DNA of 63,097 nt from Planctomycetota bacterium (lineage in GTDB: Bacteria > Planctomycetota > MHYJ01 > JACQXL01 > JACQZI01), in contig JACQZI010000039.1 in assembly GCA_016207825.1 (NCBI GenBank), positions 1 through 63,097 of the forward strand, in the 5' to 3' direction. Positions within the stretch are counted from its first letter, which is position 1. Each line of letters opens with the position of its first letter. The translations under genes and the position numbers were made by a program. Shown here one piece after another: positions 16,576-25,536 of this stretch. Below the pieces are notes generated by a model. That model ran no database searches, was not told where the DNA came from, and saw nothing but the letters and a program-made list of their open reading frames with translations.

Positions 16576-17814
16576 CTATTCCGCCTTTTTTATCACGGTC
16601 TTTTCCGTCAGGTTAATGTCGCCGGATTTAAGGCCGGAAATCTTTGCCGTAAAGATTGCTTCCCCGCTTTTTTCGGCCTTGGCAATGATTATCCATTTGG
16701 CTGATTCCCCCTCTTTAAGGTTGCCTAAAGGCTCGAAAATCAGCTGGCGCGTGTTTTTGGAATCTTTTGGTTTTGTCCTTCCCGTGGAATTTACAAAGGT
16801 CAATTCATCCGGCAGAGTGCATTCAAGCTTGATATTTAAAAGCGGTTTGTCAGACTGATTGGAAAGCGAGAGAATATATTTCACTTCCCCGCTCTTCTTG
16901 ACCGTGTCGAAGAGGTCATAAAACTCTATTTCCGCATTGCCGTTTTTTACAATTGTCTTTTCCTTATAAAGGCGGATTGACTTTATTTTTATATCGGTTT
17001 CCGGTTTGCAAGCTTGGTTTACTTTTGTCTCGCCTGCTTTTTCCACCACTTCTATTCCCTTTATGACCTTGCCGAAGACCGTATGTTTTCCGGCAAGCCA
17101 GGGAGTATCCTTCATGTTAATGAAAAACTGAGAGCCGTTAGTATTAGGTCCGGCATTTGCCATGGCGAGTGAGCCTTTTACCGGTTCGTGTGATTTAAAC
17201 TTGTCGCTGTATTTATAGCCCATGTTTTCGTAGCATTCCTTGATAGTTAGCTCGCTGATTCTCTTGTTTATTTCTTCTTCTCTTTTTTTAAGTTCTTCAT
17301 CGCTTGTAATTCCCATGCGTCTAACAAGCGGTGCGGCAACTAGCTGCAGAAATTCTTCCTGCGAGCGTACCATTAGCCTTGGATCGACATTTCCGGTTTT
17401 AGAATCTATAACCTTTATTTTATCAAGGCCTAATAACGCGGCGTTGATTTCATCCTCAAAGTGATATCCCGGCCCGCCCGTACCGTCGCCGCTCGGGCAG
17501 CCGCCCTGCATCATAAAATCCTTGATTACCCGGTGGAAAATAAGGCCGTCATAAAACGGCCGGGTAATTGATAAATTAGTTTTAGGGTCTTGAAATTCCT
17601 TTGCTCCTTCGGCTAGCTCTATAAAATTACTAACGGTCTTGGGTGCTTCATCGGCAAAAAGCTCGATGTAAATATCCCCCATTGAGGTGGAAATTATGCA
17701 AACAGGGTCGTCCGGGTATTCCTTTTCAAATATTTCCATTTTATTTTCATCCTTTGCTATGGCTAAGGCATAACCGGATAAAATCGCTATACATATAAAT
17801 AATGCGCTTTTCAT
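16576..17814 (-). CDS. Secreted cyclophilin-type peptidyl-prolyl isomerase with insertion and beta-sandwich tail
   Basis: A 412-residue exported protein with a signal peptide (about residues 1-20). The cyclophilin fold begins at IISTSMGDIYIELFADEAPK, and FHRVIKDFMMQGGCPSGDGT carries the catalytic Arg and Met-Gln. GSLAMANAGPNTNGSQFFI and the WLAGKHTVFGKV motif follow. Between the two halves lies an extra segment of about 80 residues (about 120-210), rich in charged helix. Residues about 300-410 form a DUF11-like beta-sandwich. It likely folds exported proteins. AGGAG precedes ATG 17814. Confidence 0.9.
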   Translation of the reverse strand: MKSALFICIAILSGYALAIAKDENKMEIFEKEYPDDPVCIISTSMGDIYIELFADEAPKTVSNFIELAEGAKEFQDPKTNLSITRPFYDGLIFHRVIKDFMMQGGCPSGDGTGGPGYHFEDEINAALLGLDKIKVIDSKTGNVDPRLMVRSQEEFLQLVAAPLVRRMGITSDEELKKREEEINKRISELTIKECYENMGYKYSDKFKSHEPVKGSLAMANAGPNTNGSQFFINMKDTPWLAGKHTVFGKVIKGIEVVEKAGETKVNQACKPETDIKIKSIRLYKEKTIVKNGNAEIEFYDLFDTVKKSGEVKYILSLSNQSDKPLLNIKLECTLPDELTFVNSTGRTKPKDSKNTRQLIFEPLGNLKEGESAKWIIIAKAEKSGEAIFTAKISGLKSGDINLTEKTVIKKAE

Positions 17815-17889
17815 GATTTGCTCCTATAAATTAGGTGGCCATATGGAAAGACAGTATAATATGAATTGATTGATGTCAAGTAAACTATC

Positions 17890-18879
17890 TTATTTTCCAT
17901 TGTTCGGGATATTAAATATTTTAAAAGCGTCTTCTCTGCTGGTTAGGATAAATTGGTAACTGTATCCCTGGGCGTTTATTTTTAAAGCGTTCCGGCTGCT
18001 ATCAAGCCATCCGCATACTTCGCACTCTGAAACCGTTCCGGTGAACTTGTTGCATTTGATTTTATTCCCTTTGTAGGAAATCGCATCTTCTCCGATGAAT
18101 CTGACCGGAGTAGTGGACAGCATTTCAAAACCATGGACAGGACAAAGGTAAAAGATGGTATATGGAAACGTTTCGTTTTCATCCATAGGGAGAGCCGTTG
18201 CCCACATAAACCCGGTTTCCCATGTGATGGTGTTCTCAGGGATATCCACCACTTGGTTAAAAGGAACTGTTATGCCTAATTTAGTTACGTTAAGCGTTAC
18301 CGAGCCTCTGCCGTCTTTGACCTTCATATTAAAATCACAATTTGCTTCACTGCTTGCTATCTTTGCTTCCTCATAGATCGGGGAAAGGTATTTGTTCTTT
18401 TGGGTATAAGCGGTCAGGTGCATTTCTCCTTCAATCATGTCATTGCTTATCCATTTGGAAGTTACTTTAAAAACTGGTTGTTTTTCGTATTCCGCATCCT
18501 CAATTTTTAAGTGCATATAACCTATTATGTCAGTTCCTTTTACCCATGTATAATACCGCTCATCGAAAGTTTTGGGCAGGTTGTAAATGCGTTCAAGCCA
18601 TTGGATATCCTTTATTGCTTTCTTAGCACGTATCTTGATTTCCGGGTCTGTGGATGTTTCAACCGCGGTGCTTAGGGCATCTAAAGCCGTGGTGCCGATT
18701 TCTTCGAGTTCTTTTTGGGCTTGTTCCCTTTCTTGCCAATCCTTAGCGCCTAATTGAGCAATTAGGTTATCGATTTTTTGCTCTGGTTCTGTTCTAACAG
18801 TTTTTGGCTCTGGTAGAGAACTGCAGGCAAGGCATGTAACTATTAGGCATCCGATCAAACCTAAAAACAGTTTATTCAT
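17890..18879 (-). CDS. Lipoprotein with short HEAT-like N-terminal motif
   Basis: A 329-residue predicted lipoprotein; LIVTCLACS near residues 12-20 is a lipobox. Residues about 38-95 hold a helical HEAT-like unit (IAQLGAKDWQEREQAQKELE). The same kind of motif occurs in the 902-residue lipoprotein at 28.3-31.0 kb. The remaining 230 residues are beta-rich and not recognised; they include a CEVCGW pair near residue 290. No Shine-Dalgarno site is seen before ATG 18879. Function unknown; probably attached to a periplasmic membrane face. Confidence 0.7.
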   Translation of the reverse strand: MNKLFLGLIGCLIVTCLACSSLPEPKTVRTEPEQKIDNLIAQLGAKDWQEREQAQKELEEIGTTALDALSTAVETSTDPEIKIRAKKAIKDIQWLERIYNLPKTFDERYYTWVKGTDIIGYMHLKIEDAEYEKQPVFKVTSKWISNDMIEGEMHLTAYTQKNKYLSPIYEEAKIASSEANCDFNMKVKDGRGSVTLNVTKLGITVPFNQVVDIPENTITWETGFMWATALPMDENETFPYTIFYLCPVHGFEMLSTTPVRFIGEDAISYKGNKIKCNKFTGTVSECEVCGWLDSSRNALKINAQGYSYQFILTSREDAFKIFNIPNNGK

Positions 18880-18944
18880 TTTAGGCGAACGATATTTAAA
18901 GTGGTTTATTCTCAGAAAGTTTTGTTAATCCGTGTAATCCGCGG

Positions 18945-19199
18945 TCAGTTATTCTCCGGGTCGTTTCGATACTCCGGGTTGTTGTAAAGGTCATCCAGTG
19001 CGGCAAAGACTTGCCTGATGATTCCCTTTCCTACCCCGAACATGACTTTGTCATCCATTTTATAAGCGGCTTCCACGGCCTCTTCGCACGACCCGCCCAG
19101 GATATAAGCAAGATAAAGATTCTTCGCTTGTTCAAACGTCAGTACAAATCGCTCGGCTAATACCTTAACGACTTTGTTATCGATTTCCGGTTTGTTCAT
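18945..19199 (-). CDS. Small helical protein of unknown function
   Basis: An 84-residue protein, largely alpha-helical and acidic at the end. AAGGAG lies seven to ten bases before ATG 19199, which supports a real gene. I recognise no family. It follows no obvious partner; the neighbouring lipoprotein gene downstream on the same strand might be co-transcribed. Confidence 0.6.
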   Translation of the reverse strand: MNKPEIDNKVVKVLAERFVLTFEQAKNLYLAYILGGSCEEAVEAAYKMDDKVMFGVGKGIIRQVFAALDDLYNNPEYRNDPENN

Positions 19200-19392
19200 A
19201 ATATTTTATCTCCTTTTCGTTTTAGCCCGCTTGATCGGCTGATTGCTGCAGTCTATTCGTATTTGATTTTATTATACTATCCTATTCCCAGATGTCAAGG
19301 GAATAATTTACAGGGAGTTTTATCAAAGAGTCACAGAGAACGCTGGAAAAACTATTGGCTCGTTTTTTCTGCGTTTCTAGAACAAAAAGATA

Positions 19393-19422
19393 TTGACAAA
19401 TAGCAGCCTACTATGTTACAGT
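19393..19422 (+). promoter_or_regulatory. Promoter of the zinc-ribbon HEAT protein (near-leaderless)
   Basis: TTGACA (19393-19398) and TACAGT (19417-19422) with an 18-base spacer. The predicted start is near 19429, about eight bases before ATG 19437, and no Shine-Dalgarno site is present. Confidence 0.6.
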
Positions 19423-19436
19423 CAGTCGTAACATAA

Positions 19437-20855
19437 ATGAGCATCAAATTTGCCTGTCTTTGCGGCAAGCCTATTGAAGTCTTGGATGAATTAGCCGGTA
19501 CTTCTTACAAATGCCGCGCCTGCGGGGCTAATGTCAAGGTGCCTTCTTTCAAGCAGGCGTCTTCCACGGCAAGTGCGTTATCAGAAAAGAAATGTTATCT
19601 TTGCAAGCAGAATATGCCGGCTGATGAAATCGTTTGCCCGCACTGCGGATGGGATAGCAATAAAATGGAACGCACTTGCCATGCGTGCGGCGGAAAAATC
19701 GCTCTTTTACCCGGTAGCGGATTAAACGCGCCGCTATTAAACTCAGCCGTTATTTTTGCGAGTTTAATCTGTGGGTTTCTTTTTGGATTTATCGGCGCAA
19801 TGGCTTTCGGATTGGCTATCCTGGCTTTTGTTAACCTGTATACGGCGCTTACATTGGGATACCAGTGCAAAGGTTGCGGGATGGATATTCCCGTACCGTC
19901 CGTTTTGGAAAATAAGATCGAGCAGGATTCACGCCGGTTCAAACGGGCTGCGCATTTTATCGGGGTTGGCGCCGCCGCCGTTGGCTCGTTGGTTTTTGGC
20001 ATTATCTGGATTGTCAGCGTCCTTTCCTTTTCAGGGATGGATTTAAAAGGCGCACTGCCTGATATCAAAGCGCTTGAGGCAAAAGGGCTTTCCGCCCTAC
20101 CGGAGCTTATTCAGGCACTTAAAGATGACCGGGTTCGTGTTGAGGCTTCTCAGGCAATTCAGAAAATGGGATGCACGTTAACTCTCGGCCAACTTAGTGT
20201 TGCCTTAGAAGATAGCGACCGTAAGTTACGGTACGATGTGGCAAACATTATCGGTTTTTACAAAGAAGAAGCCGCGGCAGCCGTGCCGGAACTTCTCCAG
20301 GCGTTAAAAGAGGAAAAAGAATATACCTATCCGTTTTCCGAGGCATTGCAAAAAATCGGCTTACCTGCTGTTAAGCCGCTGGCCGGTGCTTTAAAAGATG
20401 AGGATAGGAAATTCCGCGCTAAAGCGGCATATGTCCTGATGCACCTCGGTAAAAAATCCGTGGATGCCCTTCCTGCGCTTACCGAAGCGCTTAAGGATAA
20501 TGATGAAGATACCCTTGCATATGTTTTAGATACCTTGGGCAGGCTTGGTTCTGGTGCATCCGCGGCAATTCCTGAGCTCTCTTTAGTCTTAAAGCATAAA
20601 ACAGCTCTTATCCGTTCACTGGCCGCCAAAGCAATCGGTCGCATCAGGCAAAACGCATATTCGGCAGTGCCCCATCTTATAACCGGGCTTAAAGATGCGG
20701 ATGCAGGAGTTCGCCATGCTTGTGCCGAGGCGTTGGGCTCTCTCGGACCGGATGCCAGTGAATCGATTCCGGCTCTGACCGAGGCATCAAATGACCTTGA
20801 TGAATCCGTCCGCCGGGAAGCCAAACAAGCTTTGAAGGCAATACAAAAGCAATGA
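19437..20855 (+). CDS. Membrane protein with zinc ribbons and HEAT repeats
   Basis: A 472-residue protein. Residues 1-85 hold two or three zinc knuckles (CLCGKPIEV, CRACGANV, CYLCKQNM, CPHCGW, CHACGGKI). Two hydrophobic helices follow (about 105-140) and a further CKGCGMDIP. Another helix lies at about 175-200. Residues about 205-472 are seven or eight HEAT/Armadillo repeats of about 36 residues, such as AVPELLQALKEE and SIPALTEASNDLDESVRREA. The repeats would form a binding scaffold. Function unknown. Confidence 0.8.
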   Translation: MSIKFACLCGKPIEVLDELAGTSYKCRACGANVKVPSFKQASSTASALSEKKCYLCKQNMPADEIVCPHCGWDSNKMERTCHACGGKIALLPGSGLNAPLLNSAVIFASLICGFLFGFIGAMAFGLAILAFVNLYTALTLGYQCKGCGMDIPVPSVLENKIEQDSRRFKRAAHFIGVGAAAVGSLVFGIIWIVSVLSFSGMDLKGALPDIKALEAKGLSALPELIQALKDDRVRVEASQAIQKMGCTLTLGQLSVALEDSDRKLRYDVANIIGFYKEEAAAAVPELLQALKEEKEYTYPFSEALQKIGLPAVKPLAGALKDEDRKFRAKAAYVLMHLGKKSVDALPALTEALKDNDEDTLAYVLDTLGRLGSGASAAIPELSLVLKHKTALIRSLAAKAIGRIRQNAYSAVPHLITGLKDADAGVRHACAEALGSLGPDASESIPALTEASNDLDESVRREAKQALKAIQKQ

Positions 20856-20908
20856 GACAGACGAGTCGTTTAAAAGTGATATGAGTTGAAAGGAGCTGAA
20901 AACGGTCT

Positions 20909-21448
20909 ATGAAAAAATTAGCCGGTTATTTCCTGAAAGGGTTGCTCTTCACTATTCCACTGGTTATAACTATTTATGTCGTCTATGAATTGTTCCTGAA
21001 AATCGACGGTATTTTAAATATCCCGATTCCAGGATTGGGATTCATTGTAACGCTTATTTGTATAACTATTATTGGTTTCATGGTTTCTACTATCCTTACA
21101 AAGGGATTATTGTCTTTTATAGACAGGATATTTTACCGGCTTCCTTTTATCAAATTGCTGTATTCTTCCTTAAAAGACCTTATGAACGCCCTTGCCGGCG
21201 ATAAGAAAATGCTCGATAAGCCGGTCATGGTTAAATTGTCAAACCCGGATATCAAGGTTTTGGGGTTTATTACTGCTGAAAGTCTGGATATTATTAACGT
21301 CAAGGATCATGTGGCCGTTTACCTGCCGCAGGCGTATAATTTCGCGGGGAATCTTATCATTTGCCCGAAAGAAAATGTCATTCCCATAAATAAGGACGGC
21401 GCGGAAATGATGAAATTTATCGTTTCAGCCGGTATAAGCGGGAAATAA
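20909..21448 (+). CDS. DUF502 family membrane protein
   Basis: A 179-residue protein of DUF502. Two N-terminal membrane helices occur at about residues 10-31 and 45-68, and FIDRIFYRLPFIKLLYSSLK is the family hallmark. A soluble beta-rich domain follows, with VKDHVAVYLPQAYNFAGNLI. The role is unknown. GGAG stands before ATG 20909. It follows the HEAT-repeat gene by 53 bases and may share its transcript. Confidence 0.88.
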   Translation: MKKLAGYFLKGLLFTIPLVITIYVVYELFLKIDGILNIPIPGLGFIVTLICITIIGFMVSTILTKGLLSFIDRIFYRLPFIKLLYSSLKDLMNALAGDKKMLDKPVMVKLSNPDIKVLGFITAESLDIINVKDHVAVYLPQAYNFAGNLIICPKENVIPINKDGAEMMKFIVSAGISGK

Positions 21449-21579
21449 ACTGCCTAAAGTCAAATCAAAATCCTATTCATCCCCCGGACGGTCCATAATT
21501 TTCCCGAATTAGTTTGCATCATTTTACAATAATCATCATAATACTGAGTTCTTTAGTTCTAAATATTTAGGAGAATGAC

Positions 21580-22641
21580 ATGTCAAAATCCGAATCCGGG
21601 AAATTCAAAATCATCACCAAACCCAATTTCGCCAAATTCGTCAACGCCCTGATTAAAGGCGCCAAATACCGGGTTGTCGGGGTAAAGGAAAAAGACGCCG
21701 GATACAAAAAATACGCGTTTGATGATTTGGAAAACGCCTCTGAACTGAGGCTTGATTACGATTTAACGGTCCTGCCGCCTAAAAAATATTTCTATCCGCC
21801 GAAGGAATCATATTTGAAGTTTAATCTGGGCGGCCCGGCCGCACCGACACCGATTCTGGAAACCAAGCCTGTTGCCATAATCGGCGCGCATCCTTATGAT
21901 ATCAGGGCAATCGAGCTTATGGATAAGGTGTTTTCCGAAACTTTCCCCGACCCTAATTATTTATCCAGGAAGGAAAATTCGGCCATCATCGGCATCCATT
22001 GCCTTAATCCGTACGGAAAGTCGTTTGCCAAAAGCATGGGCACCACTACGGTTGAACGCGGATTCGACCTGATGTTGACCGATCTCGGCGCGAATTACCT
22101 GGTCGAAATCGGCACGGTGAAAGGCGAAAAACTCCTGGAAAAATACGCCACGGTGAAAAAGGCCGCAGAAAACGATATCTCTTCAAAAGATAAAGCCATG
22201 GCCAAAGCCGCCGGTAAATACAAATTATCAATAGATGGCGGTGTCAAGGCGTTTTCTTCGCTCGTCGAAAAATCTTACGACCATTCTTACTGGGCGGAAA
22301 TTGCCGAAAAATGCTTTGCCTGCAGTTCCTGCACCATGGTCTGCCCCACCTGCGTTTGCTTTGATGTCCGCGAAGATGTCGGCATCAACCTTAAGGAAGG
22401 AACGCGGTCCCGCAATTGGGACAGCTGCCTAGTCGATGATTTCGCCAAGGTCGGCACGGGCGAGAATTTCCGTGAGAATAAAAGTTCGCGCACCCGCCAC
22501 CGGATGCTGCGCAAGGGGAAATATATGCTCGACCGCTTCGGCATCCAGGGATGCGTCGGATGCGGACGCTGTATAACGGCGTGCCTGCCGGATATCGCCA
22601 GCCCGGTCGAAGCTTATAAAAGATTAAAAGGAGAAAAATAA
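21580..22641 (+). CDS. hydB: Group 3b hydrogenase beta subunit (HydB, 4Fe-4S)
   Basis: A 353-residue iron-sulfur subunit of the HydB/AsrA family. Two C-terminal cluster motifs are clear: CFACSSCTMVCPTC (about residues 247-260) and CVGCGRCITACLPDI (about 326-340). It carries electrons between the HydG flavoprotein and the hydrogenase core. AGGAG precedes ATG 21580, and the next gene begins directly after its stop. The order hydB-hydG-hydD-hydA is that of NADP-linked sulfhydrogenases. AsrA of sulfite reductase is similar, but the hydrogenase genes that follow decide the call. Confidence 0.92.
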   Translation: MSKSESGKFKIITKPNFAKFVNALIKGAKYRVVGVKEKDAGYKKYAFDDLENASELRLDYDLTVLPPKKYFYPPKESYLKFNLGGPAAPTPILETKPVAIIGAHPYDIRAIELMDKVFSETFPDPNYLSRKENSAIIGIHCLNPYGKSFAKSMGTTTVERGFDLMLTDLGANYLVEIGTVKGEKLLEKYATVKKAAENDISSKDKAMAKAAGKYKLSIDGGVKAFSSLVEKSYDHSYWAEIAEKCFACSSCTMVCPTCVCFDVREDVGINLKEGTRSRNWDSCLVDDFAKVGTGENFRENKSSRTRHRMLRKGKYMLDRFGIQGCVGCGRCITACLPDIASPVEAYKRLKGEK

Positions 22642-23484
22642 ATGCTTTCAGAAACTAAAATCGATAAGAACCTTTACGCACCGCAGATTGGCACCCTTAG
22701 CCGTGTCTGCAACCTGACGGAAAAAGAAAAGCTCTTTGAAGTGAAATTGAATAACGGCAAAGAGCTGGGCCACCAGCCCGGGCAATTCGTCGAGGTCTCC
22801 GTTTTCGGCATAGGCGAAGCGCCGATTTCTATCTCATCCTCCCCGACCAAAAAAGGAAGCTTTGAGCTCGGCATCCGTGCGGTCGGCAACGTGACCAACG
22901 CCATACATAAGTTAAAAGAAGGCGATACCGTCGGCATACGCGGCCCATTCGGCAACGGATTTCCCGTGGATGAACTTAAAGGCCGGGATATCCTCTTCGT
23001 CGCAGCGGGCATCGGCTATTTTCCGCTGCGTTCGCTTATGAATTACGTTTTGGATAAAAGGGATTCATTCGGCGAAGTAACTGTTTTCTGCGGGACCAAA
23101 AGGGCCTGCGACCGCCTGATGCCGGATGAATGCAACCAATTATCCTGCAGAAGCGACGTAAGATTCCATGAGACCGTGGACGTGGGCGATGACAGCTGGA
23201 AAGGCAATGTTGGCTTAATCACCACCCTTTTCCAGAAAAATATAAAATTCAATCCGGCAAAGACCACGGCCATAATCGTCGGCCCGCCGGTCATGTATAA
23301 ATTCGCCATCGCGGCCGCCCAGAAAGTCGGCATACCGGATAAGGAAATAATCCTTTCCCTTGAACGCAAGATGAAGTGCGGCGTGGCCAAATGCGGACAT
23401 TGCCAGATGAATAATATCTATGTATGCAAGGAAGGGCCTGTATTCAGGTATAATGAAATTAAAAATATCAGGGAGGCATTATGA
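22642..23484 (+). CDS. hydG: Group 3b hydrogenase gamma subunit (HydG, FAD/NAD(P)-binding)
   Basis: A 280-residue flavoprotein reductase of the HydG/AsrB type. Residues about 10-105 are the FAD-binding barrel (EAPISISSSP is the flavin motif). Residues about 108-235 are the nucleotide-binding domain, starting at DILFVAAGIGYFPLRS. The C-terminus has CGVAKCGHCQ plus a later Cys for a [2Fe-2S] cluster. It is the site of NADP(H) reaction. AGGAG precedes the ATG, and its stop overlaps the next start (ATGA). Confidence 0.93.
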   Translation: MLSETKIDKNLYAPQIGTLSRVCNLTEKEKLFEVKLNNGKELGHQPGQFVEVSVFGIGEAPISISSSPTKKGSFELGIRAVGNVTNAIHKLKEGDTVGIRGPFGNGFPVDELKGRDILFVAAGIGYFPLRSLMNYVLDKRDSFGEVTVFCGTKRACDRLMPDECNQLSCRSDVRFHETVDVGDDSWKGNVGLITTLFQKNIKFNPAKTTAIIVGPPVMYKFAIAAAQKVGIPDKEIILSLERKMKCGVAKCGHCQMNNIYVCKEGPVFRYNEIKNIREAL

Positions 23485-24224
23485 GCAATAAACCCAAACT
23501 GGCGTTTTTTGATATCACCAGCTGTGAAGGCTGCCAACTGGAGTTTCTCAATTGCGAACAGGAGCTGCCCCATATCATCGCGAATACGGAAATCGTCAAT
23601 TTCCGGGAAGCCTCCAGCGACCGGCGCGATGATTACGATATTGCCTTTATCGAGGGCAGTGTCACAACCGAAGAAGATATGGAAAGGGTTAAAGACATCC
23701 GGGCGAAAGCCCCGGTTCTCGTTGCCTTCGGCGCCTGCGCCTCTATCGGAGGCGTTAATTGCATGAAGAATAAATATTCCATGGAGGAAGTCAAACAAAT
23801 CGTCTACGGGAAAGACGCCAAATTATATTCGACCATTCCCACCCGCCCCATCAATGCCGTGGTTAAGGTGGATTATTATATCCGCGGTTGCCCGCCTTCC
23901 AAGAAAGAAATCCTTAAAGTGGTCAAGGCGCTGCTTCTGGGTAAAAAACCGGAAATCCCGAATGTGCCGGTGTGCTATGAATGCAAGCTCGCGGAAAATG
24001 TCTGCATGTTCGAAAAAGACGCCTTCTGCCTGGGTCCGGTTACCCTGGCCGGATGCACGGCAATCTGCCCCACCAATAACGAAGGCTGCTGCGGATGCCG
24101 GGGTCTGATGGATAAACCCAATATCAATGCGGAAAAGGGCGTCCTGGAAAAATACGGCTTGACCGCCGATGAAATTATCGCGCAATATAAAAAATATAAC
24201 GGATGCACGGAGGTGATAAAATGA
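23481..24224 (+). CDS. hydD: Group 3b hydrogenase delta (small) subunit HydD
   Basis: A 247-residue [NiFe]-hydrogenase small subunit. CEGCQLEFLNC near the N-terminus, GACASIGGVNC and RGCPPSKKE ligate the proximal cluster. A C-terminal block (CYECKLAENVCMFEKDAFC and TAICPTNNEGCCGC) would hold one or two more clusters. There is no export signal, so it is cytoplasmic. GGAGG precedes ATG 23481. Start and stop both overlap neighbours by four bases, typical of tight translational coupling. Confidence 0.93.
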   Translation: MSNKPKLAFFDITSCEGCQLEFLNCEQELPHIIANTEIVNFREASSDRRDDYDIAFIEGSVTTEEDMERVKDIRAKAPVLVAFGACASIGGVNCMKNKYSMEEVKQIVYGKDAKLYSTIPTRPINAVVKVDYYIRGCPPSKKEILKVVKALLLGKKPEIPNVPVCYECKLAENVCMFEKDAFCLGPVTLAGCTAICPTNNEGCCGCRGLMDKPNINAEKGVLEKYGLTADEIIAQYKKYNGCTEVIK

Positions 24225-25516
24225 CAGTGACGAAAGACTTGAATATTGATGTCCACAAAATTACCCGTGTTGAAGGCCATGGTAATATAACCGTTAACGC
24301 CAAAAACGGCCGGATAGAAAAAATCCTGTGGTCTGTCCCGGAATCCCCAAGGTTTTTTGAGGCAATGGTCCGGGAACGTTCCTATAAGGAAGTCTGCTCA
24401 ATCGTTTCCCGGATATGCGGTATCTGCTCGGTCGGCCACCAGATGGCTTCTTTGGAAGCAACCGAAGATGCGTTCGGCATTACCCCATCGGAACAAACCG
24501 TGATGCTGAGGAAACTCATCCTCCACGGGGAAACTATCCAGAGCCATGTCCTGCATTATTATTTCCTGGCCGCGCCGGATTTCCTGGGCGTCAACAGCGT
24601 ATTTCCCCTGGTCAAAACGCATCCGGATGTGGTCTTAAGGGCGCTCAGGCTTAAAAAACTCGCCAATGATATCGTTATAACCATCGGCGGGCGCGCCATC
24701 CACCCGATTAGGCTCGTGGTAAAAGGATTTTCCAAGCTTCCCACGGCAAAGGAATTGAAAAACCTGCAGGCAGAAATTAAATCCGCATTGAAAGACTTCG
24801 ATGCGACGGTCAAATTATTTGCCACCCTGAAGCTACCGGATTTCCAGAGGGAAACCGAATATATTTCCTTGAAAAACACCAAGGAATATGCATTTTATGA
24901 CGGCAAGATTTGTTCCTCGGATACCGGTTTGGTTCCGGCCGGCCAATACCGGAAAATCACCAATGAATATTGCGTGTCCCAGTCCACTGCCAAATACACA
25001 AAGCATAACCGCGAATCGTATTTTGTGGGTGCTTTGTCAAGGTTCAATAATAACTTTAAGCAGCTTTCGCCTTTGGCGCAAAAGGCCGCCAAAACTTTGG
25101 GCTTAAAAGCGCCCTGCCATAACCCTTATATGAACACCATCGCCCAGGTCGTGGAATCCATCCACGCGGCTGAGGATGCCATCCGCCTTATCGATAAGAT
25201 TCTTAAAAAAGGAATCAAGGCGGAAACGCCTAAGGTTAAGGTGAAGGCCGGCACCGGAGTCGGCGCGGTAGAAGTGCCCCGCGGCATTCTCTTCCACGAA
25301 TATACCTACGATAAAAAAGGCATCCTGGTGAACGCCAATTGCATTATCCCAACCAACCAGAATCACGCCAATATCCAGAAGGATATGGAAGGTCTGGTCC
25401 CCAAGATTCTGGATAAATCCAAGGAGGAAATAACACTTGGCCTGGAAATGCTTGTCCGGGCATATGATCCTTGCATCTCCTGCTCTACCCATATGCTGAA
25501 AGTGGAGTTTGTATAA
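24221..25516 (+). CDS. hydA: Group 3b [NiFe]-hydrogenase alpha (large) subunit HydA
   Basis: A 431-residue large subunit. Both nickel-ligand pairs are present: RICGIC (Cys66, Cys69) and DPCISC (Cys418, Cys421). KITRVEGHG opens the family fold. After DPCISCSTH seven residues remain (MLKVEFV); cleavage after His is expected during maturation, which fits the protease gene that follows. ATG 24221 is chosen because GGAGGTGATAAA stands before it; an ATG 18 bases upstream lacks that spacing. Expected role: reversible H2 oxidation with NADP+, possibly sulfur reduction. Confidence 0.94.
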   Translation: MTVTKDLNIDVHKITRVEGHGNITVNAKNGRIEKILWSVPESPRFFEAMVRERSYKEVCSIVSRICGICSVGHQMASLEATEDAFGITPSEQTVMLRKLILHGETIQSHVLHYYFLAAPDFLGVNSVFPLVKTHPDVVLRALRLKKLANDIVITIGGRAIHPIRLVVKGFSKLPTAKELKNLQAEIKSALKDFDATVKLFATLKLPDFQRETEYISLKNTKEYAFYDGKICSSDTGLVPAGQYRKITNEYCVSQSTAKYTKHNRESYFVGALSRFNNNFKQLSPLAQKAAKTLGLKAPCHNPYMNTIAQVVESIHAAEDAIRLIDKILKKGIKAETPKVKVKAGTGVGAVEVPRGILFHEYTYDKKGILVNANCIIPTNQNHANIQKDMEGLVPKILDKSKEEITLGLEMLVRAYDPCISCSTHMLKVEFV

Positions 25517-25536
25517 ATCCCGCGGCAGTTTGGAAT

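Noticed and set aside
21580-23484. Anaerobic sulfite reductase AsrA-AsrB
   Set aside because: The two genes are translationally coupled to hydrogenase small and large subunits and a maturation protease; no AsrC sulfite reductase gene follows.
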